Assembly: GCA_023459795.1 (NCBI GenBank)
Contig: JAEWSP010000009.1
Span: forward strand, 1 to 57,166
Direction: 5' to 3'
Length of the DNA: 57,166 bases
Source: Bacillota bacterium
GTDB taxonomy: Bacteria > Bacillota_I > Bacilli_A > RFN20 > CAG-288
Part shown: positions 51,801 to 57,166 of the stretch, piece by piece
Layout of the letters: every line of letters starts with the position of its first letter
Numbering within the stretch: position 1 is the first letter of the stretch
Made by a program: the position numbers and the translations under genes
Notes under the pieces: generated by a model
What the model was told of the DNA's origin: nothing
Database searches by the model: none
The model's input: the letters and a program-made list of their open reading frames with translations, nothing else

Positions 51801-51823
51801 TTTCTTTTCCTGGACTTCTGGTC

Positions 51824-51829
51824 TATAAT
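51824..51829 (+). promoter_or_regulatory. -10 of the valS T-box transcript
   Basis: TATAAT just upstream of the T-box leader; the -35 is poorly conserved. Confidence 0.5.
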
Positions 51830-51835
51830 CCTGTT

Positions 51836-52051
51836 GTCGGGCGTTGAAGGGAAGGGGAAGAAAACACTTTAGTCTAGAGAACCCTCTGCGGATGGAAAAG
51901 GGTCTTGAGGTTTCTTTCCGTCGTCCTGGAGCCTAGCGAATCTCTAAGACCGGACTTAGGACAGTTTCCGGAATTCAAGAGCGGTTATCCGAAGAGGGGT
52001 GGTACCGCGCACAGAAAAATGTGCGTCCCTTCGATTGGGAGGCCTTTTTTT
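51836..52051 (+). promoter_or_regulatory. T-box riboswitch controlling valS
   Basis: Stem I can be drawn: GGGCG at the base pairs with CGTCC, GGGAAGAAA pairs with TTTCTTTCC, and the AGAGA and GGATGG loop motifs precede a GGAGC end. The T-box sequence AGGGGTGGTACCGCG sits at 51995-52009. A Thr/Val-type specifier could be GTT at 51910 or GTC at 51920 or 51923; I cannot fix it. The terminator arm near 52037-52051 ends in seven T. Uncharged tRNA-Val should switch on valS. Confidence 0.9.
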
Positions 52052-54631
52052 ATGAAAGAAATGGCAAAAGCTTACGAGGCTAAAGAAGTTGAAGAAGGAA
52101 AAGAAGAGTTCTGGGAGAATAACAAGTATTTCGAAGCAAATCTTCCGGAGAATCGGAACAAACCGGCTTTCTCGATGATTGTTCCACCTCCGAATGTTAC
52201 CGGAATTTTACATATCGGACATGCTACGAATACGACTGTTCTGGATATTCTTGCCCGTTATAAGAAAATTTGCGGTTTCGATGTTCTTTTCCTTCCAGCT
52301 ATGGATCATGCCGGTATTGCGACCCAGGCAAAGGTAGAAGCGGCCTTGAAAGAAGAAGGCAAGAACAAATATGAGATGGGAAGAGAAAACTTCCTTTCTG
52401 CCTGCTGGGCATGGAAAAAAGAGCATGGGGATTACATCTCCAAGCAGTGGAAGGCTCTTGGGCTTTCCATGGATTATTCCAAGACCCGTTTCACTTTGGA
52501 TGACGGGATGGTTAAAGCAGTCAACAAAGTCTTCAAGAATCTGTATGACCAGGGACTCATCTATCGTGGAGAAAGAATTATCAACTGGGATCCGGTATTA
52601 AAGACTGCCCTTAGCGATATTGAGGTTGTTTACAAACAGGATAACGGGAAATTCTACTACTTCAAATACTGGTTTGAAGATCATTCCAGTTTCCTGGAAG
52701 TCGCGACTACGCGTCCGGAGACCATGTTCGGTGACCAGGCTGTTGTTTTCAATCCGGAAGACAAGAGATACAAAGGTTTAGAAGGCAAGAATGTAATCAA
52801 TCCCGCCAACGGAGAATTTCTTCCCTTAATTGCCGATCGGTATGTTGACCCTACCTTCGGTACCGGTGTTATGAAATGCACGCCGGCTCATGATCCTAAT
52901 GATTTTGCTATTGCCCAAAGACATCAACTCAAGCTTGTTAAGACCATGAATCCGGATGCTACAATGAATGAAAACTGCCCGAAGGAGTATGTCGGACTGG
53001 ATCGTTATGTCTGCCGCAAGATGGTCGTCAAGAAGATTCAGGAGCAAGGCGACTTAATCAAGATTGAGGACATTGTCCACAATGTCGGTCATTCGGAGAG
53101 ATCCAATGCTGTTGTCGAACCATTTTTAAGCAAACAATGGTTTGTCCAGATGAAGCCACTCAGCGAAGCGGTTATGAAGATGCAGAAATCCGATCATAAG
53201 ACGGATTTCTTCCCGGATAGATATGGGGATATTTTCTATCAGTGGCTTTCCAACACGCAGGATTGGTGCATTTCCCGCCAGCTTTGGTGGGGACACCGGA
53301 TTCCTGTCTTTACCAATAAGAAGACCGGTGAAGTTGTTTGCTCAGAAGAAGTACTCGATCCCAAAGAATGGGATCAGGATCCGGATGTTTTGGATACTTG
53401 GTTCTCTTCTGCCCTTGCCCCTTTTGCTTTCCTTGGATGGCCGGAAGATGACACTCTTACCAAGAGATTCTATCCTTTGGATGTTATGGTTACGGCCTAC
53501 GATATTATTTTCTTCTGGGTTGAGAGAATGGCTTTTGAGGGAGTTCATTTTACGGGTAAGATGCCTTTCAAGAAGATTCTTATCCACGGACTAGTCCGGG
53601 ACAGCCAGGGACGGAAGATGAGCAAATCTCTCGGAAACGGAATTGATCCTTTTGATGTAATCAAGGAATACGGAACGGATTCCCTTCGTTATGCGCTTGC
53701 TACAGGGGGCACTCCGGGTTTAGACATCAATTTCTCCATGAACAAGGTTAAGGATAGCCACAACTTCCTTAACAAGATTTGGAATGCCTCCAGGTATCTT
53801 CTTTCTTTGCTTCCAAAGGAATTCGAACCACGCGAGTTGAAGATTGATAAACTGTCTTTCCTTGACCAGTGGATTTTGAAAGAATCCGACCTCATGATTT
53901 CTTCTGTTACATCGAATATGGAAAAATACGAACTCGGTCAGGCTGCAAATTATATTTACAAGTTTGTTTACGAAGAATTCTGTTCGGATTATCTGGAATA
54001 CACAAAGGTTACGTTTGCTTCCGGAAGTGAAGAGGCCAAAGAAATCCAGCTTCAGGTTCTGTATTCCGTTCTTAAGAGAATTCTTATTGTTCTTTTCCCT
54101 TTCTGCCCCTTCATTACCGAAGAAATCTATTCGTATCTTCCTTTAGCAAAAAAGTCTCTTTACGAAGAAGCTTATCCGAAGGTTTTCGGCTTTGCCTATG
54201 ATGAGAAAAAAATCAAACTTGCTGAGTCCCTTCGTTCTGCAATTAAGGAAATACGTAAGCACAAGAGCGAAAACGGCCTTCAGCCAAATGCTCCGGTCGA
54301 TCTTTCCATCCAAGGAACCGAAGAAGACTTTGCTTCCGTTTCTCCGTACTTGATTCGTTTTGGCTTTGCCAAGAAAATTCAGAATAACTGCGCCGAGAAA
54401 AAAGATTATCTTTTCTTCCCTTCCTTTGCCCTCGCTATCGAGGATGAGCAGACGGAAGAAGGACGTAAGGCAATTGAAAAGCGGATTCAGTTCTTAAAAA
54501 TTGAGATCGAGCGTTCCGAGAAAATTCTTTCTAATCCAAATTTCTTGGCTAAGGCAAACCCGGAAAAAGTCGAAAAAGAAAAGGAAAAGTACGCTGCAAA
54601 TAAAGAAGAGCTGAATAAATATTTGAAGTAA
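52052..54631 (+). CDS. valS: Valyl-tRNA synthetase
   Basis: Class I synthetase charging tRNA-Val. The product is 859 aa from the ATG at 52052; a longer frame from 51905 runs through the T-box and is not real. It has PPPNVTGILHIGHATN (HIGH motif), the CP1 editing domain with ATTRPETMFGDQAVV, and GRKMSKSLGNGIDPFDV (KMSKS). A C-terminal coiled-coil arm (IEKRIQFLKIEIERSEKIL) closes it, as in other ValRS. The Shine-Dalgarno GGGAGG (52037-52042) lies inside the T-box terminator stem, so the same helix could also limit translation. Confidence 0.97.
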   Translation: MKEMAKAYEAKEVEEGKEEFWENNKYFEANLPENRNKPAFSMIVPPPNVTGILHIGHATNTTVLDILARYKKICGFDVLFLPAMDHAGIATQAKVEAALKEEGKNKYEMGRENFLSACWAWKKEHGDYISKQWKALGLSMDYSKTRFTLDDGMVKAVNKVFKNLYDQGLIYRGERIINWDPVLKTALSDIEVVYKQDNGKFYYFKYWFEDHSSFLEVATTRPETMFGDQAVVFNPEDKRYKGLEGKNVINPANGEFLPLIADRYVDPTFGTGVMKCTPAHDPNDFAIAQRHQLKLVKTMNPDATMNENCPKEYVGLDRYVCRKMVVKKIQEQGDLIKIEDIVHNVGHSERSNAVVEPFLSKQWFVQMKPLSEAVMKMQKSDHKTDFFPDRYGDIFYQWLSNTQDWCISRQLWWGHRIPVFTNKKTGEVVCSEEVLDPKEWDQDPDVLDTWFSSALAPFAFLGWPEDDTLTKRFYPLDVMVTAYDIIFFWVERMAFEGVHFTGKMPFKKILIHGLVRDSQGRKMSKSLGNGIDPFDVIKEYGTDSLRYALATGGTPGLDINFSMNKVKDSHNFLNKIWNASRYLLSLLPKEFEPRELKIDKLSFLDQWILKESDLMISSVTSNMEKYELGQAANYIYKFVYEEFCSDYLEYTKVTFASGSEEAKEIQLQVLYSVLKRILIVLFPFCPFITEEIYSYLPLAKKSLYEEAYPKVFGFAYDEKKIKLAESLRSAIKEIRKHKSENGLQPNAPVDLSIQGTEEDFASVSPYLIRFGFAKKIQNNCAEKKDYLFFPSFALAIEDEQTEEGRKAIEKRIQFLKIEIERSEKILSNPNFLAKANPEKVEKEKEKYAANKEELNKYLK

Positions 54632-54640
54632 TCCCGTAAA

Positions 54641-54680
54641 AAATCTCCTCAGCGGTTAGATACAATTGAGGAGGTTTTCT
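54641..54680 (+). terminator. valS terminator, overlapping the peptide gene's RBS
   Basis: CTCCTCA (54645-54651) pairs with TGAGGAG (54667-54673); A/T and G-T pairs extend it to about 11 bp, followed by TTTTCTT. The right arm contains the GAGGAGG Shine-Dalgarno of the small gene at 54682. TACAAT (54661-54666) in the loop could be a -10 for a separate transcript. Confidence 0.65.
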
Positions 54681-54681
54681 T

Positions 54682-54858
54682 ATGAGAGAACTATCAATTG
54701 AAGAGATGGAAGAGACGAAAGGCGGGGAGATCGCCATTGCTACAATCATGGCACTGATGGCAATCGGACTCGTAACGGTGATTGCCTACAAACTTTTCCG
54801 AAGCCACACGGCCAAAACCACTATTCCTGGCGGTTTTTCTTTTTCTTGGACGCTGTAG
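54682..54858 (+). CDS. 58-aa double-glycine-leader peptide (bacteriocin- or pheromone-like precursor)
   Basis: ATG at 54682 follows GAGGAGG by 7 bases and the frame closes at TAG 54856-54858. Residues 1-15 are MRELSIEEMEETKGG, an excellent match to double-glycine leaders (L-S-x-E-E-(L/M)-x-x-x-x-G-G) cleaved by C39-peptidase exporters. The 43-residue core starts EIAIATIMALMAIGLVTVIAY, one hydrophobic helix, followed by a basic stretch KLFRSHTAKTT and a Gly/Phe/Trp end PGGFSFSWTL. No Cys is present, so lanthionine or sactipeptide modification is unlikely. It lies between valS and radC, 3 bases before radC. No C39 exporter or immunity gene is in the window; the ABC exporter at 12-15.7 kb lacks a peptidase domain. 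Type: class II bacteriocin, signalling peptide or small membrane peptide. Confidence 0.7.
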   Translation: MRELSIEEMEETKGGEIAIATIMALMAIGLVTVIAYKLFRSHTAKTTIPGGFSFSWTL

Positions 54859-54861
54859 AAG

Positions 54862-55539
54862 ATGCCGAAACCAGATTATGGACCTCGAGAAAAAGCAAAA
54901 GCCTTTGGTCTTTTGTGTTGTTCGGACAGCGAACTGTTAGCGCTGCTCCTTTCTTCCGGATCTTGCAAAGAAAATGTTTTTTGTCGTAGTGCACGAGTCC
55001 TGTTCGAGTCTGGAAATTTGACAACCTTATTTCATTTGGGGGAAGGAGCACTAAATCGTTTTTCTCTTCCCCCAATGTCCCGATTACGAATTCGAGTCGT
55101 CGGCGAAATATGTCGGCGAATAAATAGAGAAAAACATATTTCTTTTCCGAATTCCTCGTCCGTTTTTCATTACTTGGGAAAAGAAATTGCGGATTTGTCA
55201 TGCGAAAATGTATGGGTGTTCTTCCTTTCCCGGGCAAAAGTACTCTTATTTGCCAAAAGATACGAATCCCGATTCGACTCCTATTGCTCCATTCCGATAA
55301 AGGAAATTCAAAGCCAAATAAATGGATCCCATTGCAAATTTATTGTGTTAGCTCATAATCACCCATCAAATTGTTTGGTTCCTTCAAAACTTGATTGGAA
55401 AACCTTTTCTACAATTGGTAAAATGGTGGAAAAAATGGGCATAGTTCTTTTGGATTCTCTAATTGTTTCGGAAAAGGATTATTTTTCTATGGCGGCTTTC
55501 CTAGAAAAAGGAAAAGAAAAACGTCTCGAAACGTCATAG
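54862..55539 (+). CDS. radC: RadC-family JAB-domain protein
   Basis: The 225-aa product has an N-terminal helix-hairpin-helix-like region (about 1-85: YGPREKAKAFGLLCCSDSELLALLLSSG) and a C-terminal JAB1/MPN metalloprotease-like domain. Metal ligands are in VLAHNHPSNCLVPSKLDW (HxHP...S..D). Despite its name the family's role in DNA repair is doubtful. It is more diverged than most RadC proteins, with many Cys, Ser and Phe. The ATG lies 3 bases after the small peptide gene, so translation may be coupled. Its codon use is more A/T-rich than valS. Confidence 0.85.
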   Translation: MPKPDYGPREKAKAFGLLCCSDSELLALLLSSGSCKENVFCRSARVLFESGNLTTLFHLGEGALNRFSLPPMSRLRIRVVGEICRRINREKHISFPNSSSVFHYLGKEIADLSCENVWVFFLSRAKVLLFAKRYESRFDSYCSIPIKEIQSQINGSHCKFIVLAHNHPSNCLVPSKLDWKTFSTIGKMVEKMGIVLLDSLIVSEKDYFSMAAFLEKGKEKRLETS

Positions 55540-55546
55540 TAAATTC

Positions 55547-55575
55547 TTGCAAAAAAGAATATTGAACTCTATAAT
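55547..55575 (+). promoter_or_regulatory. Promoter of the Sel1-repeat gene
   Basis: TTGCAA (55547-55552) and TATAAT (55570-55575), 17-base spacer. Confidence 0.75.
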
Positions 55576-55604
55576 TGAGATTATAAATGCGGGGGATTAA
55601 ATCT

Positions 55605-56873
55605 ATGGCTTATAAAATTGACAAAAATCTTGAAGCAGGTCAGAAACTTCTTGTTGATGGGAAAAAGGTTGATTCCGCGCTAAAGCTGATAAATAAGTCA
55701 GCAAGAAAAGGTGAGACTAAAGGAAAGTCTTTCTTTGAGATTGGCGAAATTCTTCGTAAGGGCGTACCGGGACTTGAACCTTCGATTGAAGAAAGTAAGA
55801 AGTATTATGATGAAGCAATTAGCCATTTCTTCCGGGAAACCTGCGATTCCATGGATAATCGTGAACTCGGTGATTATTTTAATTATGGATTTGGATCTGA
55901 ACCGGCTAATAAGGAAAGAGCCCTTCAGTATTATGACATTGCCGCTCAAGAAGAAGATGATCAAGGGCGTTTAGCAAAAGAAAGAGGAGATGAAATCCGT
56001 AGACAGCTCCAGAATCCTTCTGGTACTCCTGTACTTCCAAGTGAAAAGAAAAAGGCCGTTGTTTCTGATGAAGCAAAAGAAGAAGCAAATGTTGAAGAGA
56101 AGACTGAGGCTGTTGCTCCAGCTGCTCCTGTTAATGGTGAAGCTCCTTCTATTGAACCTAAAACGGTTGTCGAGAGAAGAGTTATTTATGTTGAAGAAAA
56201 GAAACCTGAAATCCAGTCCAAGACCGTGGTTGTTGCTAAGCCGGTTCTTAATCCGGATGCTTTTGCTACTAAGGCACCCACTATGGATGAGGATCAGCTT
56301 TTGATTCAGGCTATTCGGTTGATGGATAACCCTGCTTCGTCCCTCCAGGACAAGATGGATGGTGTGGAATTAGCTAAAGCCTCTTCTGAAGAAGGATCTA
56401 TGAGGGCCTCTGTTCTCATGGGATTCCTTTATGAAGGTAATAACTCTCTTGTTGAAAAAGATTATTCGGAAGCTAAGAAATATTACGATTTAGCTATTAG
56501 CAGGGGCTCAGCCTCTGGCGAATATAGATTAGGAAGATTATATCTTAATCCGAAGTCTGGGTTTGAAGATGATGAAAAGGGCCATCAGTTAATCCTTGAC
56601 TCTGCACGTCGTGGTTATTCTTATGCTTTAAATTACCTTGGCGATTGCTTCCGTGAGAAGGTGGTTGATCCTCGTAATCTTGAAGTTGCCTATCGTTATT
56701 ATTCTTTGGCCGGTGAAAGAGGACTTGGCATTTCCTTCCATAATATGGCTGAAATCGATGCTTCCCGTCAGGAGAATGGTCTTGCTAAACAGCATGAACA
56801 ATATGCTTCTGAGAATGGTTATGATCCGGAAAAAGGCGATCAGAATCCGTTAGCTGCCTCTCTCCATCTTTAA
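55605..56873 (+). CDS. Sel1-like repeat protein
   Basis: The product is 422 aa from the ATG at 55605, which has GGGGG 10 bases upstream; an ATG at 55587 is so close to the predicted +1 that it would be leaderless. The N-terminal part (about 1-135) has degenerate tetratricopeptide-like helices (GQKLLVDGKKVDSALKLINKSA, KYYDEAISHF). A Glu/Ala/Pro/Val low-complexity linker spans about 145-215. The C-terminal part has Sel1 units: ASVLMGFLYEGN, KYYDLAISRGSASGEYRLGRLY, YSYALNYLGDCFREK and YYSLAGERGLGISFHNMAEI. Sel1 repeats mediate protein-protein contacts. There is no signal peptide, so it is cytoplasmic. The partner is unknown. Confidence 0.85.
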   Translation: MAYKIDKNLEAGQKLLVDGKKVDSALKLINKSARKGETKGKSFFEIGEILRKGVPGLEPSIEESKKYYDEAISHFFRETCDSMDNRELGDYFNYGFGSEPANKERALQYYDIAAQEEDDQGRLAKERGDEIRRQLQNPSGTPVLPSEKKKAVVSDEAKEEANVEEKTEAVAPAAPVNGEAPSIEPKTVVERRVIYVEEKKPEIQSKTVVVAKPVLNPDAFATKAPTMDEDQLLIQAIRLMDNPASSLQDKMDGVELAKASSEEGSMRASVLMGFLYEGNNSLVEKDYSEAKKYYDLAISRGSASGEYRLGRLYLNPKSGFEDDEKGHQLILDSARRGYSYALNYLGDCFREKVVDPRNLEVAYRYYSLAGERGLGISFHNMAEIDASRQENGLAKQHEQYASENGYDPEKGDQNPLAASLHL

Positions 56874-56895
56874 TTACTTGTTGCCTTAATTCTTT

Positions 56896-56921
56896 GCTGC
56901 CCTTGCGGGCAGCTTTTTTTT
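56896..56921 (+). terminator. Terminator of the Sel1 gene
   Basis: GCTGCCC-TTGC-GGGCAGC followed by eight T. Confidence 0.95.
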
Positions 56922-57046
56922 AAAGATATTTTGGACTCGGCTCATAATTATGAAGAACATTAATAGATAATACGTTTTTGCCTTATCTTTCGTGTTTTTT
57001 GTTTTTCCCGGCATATTTAAATATTTCAAAAAAAGAATGAAAGTTG

Positions 57047-57075
57047 TTGACTCTCCGTTTGGAAGATGGTAGATT
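57047..57075 (+). promoter_or_regulatory. rRNA operon promoter
   Basis: TTGACT (57047-57052) and TAGATT (57070-57075), 17-base spacer, with an A/T-rich UP-like stretch (57010-57040) upstream. It faces out of the window. Confidence 0.75.
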
Positions 57076-57109
57076 ATTACTCGCGCTTGAAAGAAAGCAC
57101 GATACGGTC

Positions 57110-57166
57110 GCTCTTTGAAAACTGAGTGGAATGACCAGTTTAATGCACAACGTCAATTGACCTTTG
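57110..57166 (+). promoter_or_regulatory. rRNA leader with boxA antitermination signal, cut by the window end
   Basis: GCTCTTTGAAAACTGA (57110-57125) is the boxA-type sequence found before 16S rRNA in Firmicutes. The mature 16S 5' end is not reached. No rRNA gene itself is in the window. Confidence 0.8.

Noticed and set aside
51905..52051. N-terminal extension of valS
   Set aside because: It would translate the T-box leader.

Overview
The window looks like a chromosomal contig from a fermentative low-to-moderate-GC Firmicute (class Bacilli; my guess is an uncultured gut lineage close to Erysipelotrichales, RF39 or Mollicutes). The signs are a CIRCE/HrcA site before lon, a T-box before valS, a short IF-2, a MsmX/MalEFG-type sugar importer, many Ser-rich lipoproteins and AGGAGG-type ribosome binding sites. 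TGA is used as a stop, so this is not a code-4 mycoplasma. The genus is inference. The right end runs into the promoter and antitermination leader of an rRNA operon, which probably explains why the assembly stops there.

Layout. 1-0.76 kb: a 5'-truncated GIY-YIG/DUF4357 remnant. 0.76-19 kb: housekeeping. It holds an RlmD-type rRNA methyltransferase, an unknown protein and a flavoprotein; rpsO; truB-ribF; the rimP-nusA-ylxR-ylxQ-infB-rbfA operon behind a leader attenuator; a heterodimeric ABC exporter with one degenerate ATP site; and alaS-ruvX. The usual order rimP...rbfA-truB-ribF-rpsO is kept, except that truB-ribF is inverted in place. 19-26.4 kb: an 890-aa Ig-like lipoprotein, an M24 peptidase, an AEC permease with a D-2-hydroxyacid (D-lactate-type) dehydrogenase, tRNA-Arg(UCU), and a DHH phosphoesterase. 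26.5-29.6 kb (minus): ackA followed by two lipoproteins, one with tandem thioredoxin folds and one with a CxxxC motif.

29.8-46.8 kb is an alpha-glucan island. On the minus strand lie malE-malF-malG-amylase lipoprotein-msmX-two unknown lipoproteins-malQ. After a 1.37-kb non-coding, A/T-rich, hairpin-rich region, glgB-glgP follow on the plus strand. Together they suggest extracellular starch cleavage, maltodextrin import, rearrangement by MalQ, branching by GlgB and phosphorolysis by GlgP. No ADP-glucose pathway gene (glgC or glgA) is present here. The MsmX ATPase is 851 aa, with repeated TOBE-like ends and a long charged helical insert.

46.8-57.2 kb (plus): tig, CIRCE-lon-engB, T-box-valS, a 58-aa double-glycine-leader peptide gene missed by length-limited gene calling, radC, a Sel1-repeat protein, and the rRNA promoter. 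The small peptide, whose Shine-Dalgarno lies inside the valS terminator, and the remodelled MsmX with its two companion lipoproteins are the best candidates for undescribed biology. I see no CRISPR array, insertion sequence or prophage.
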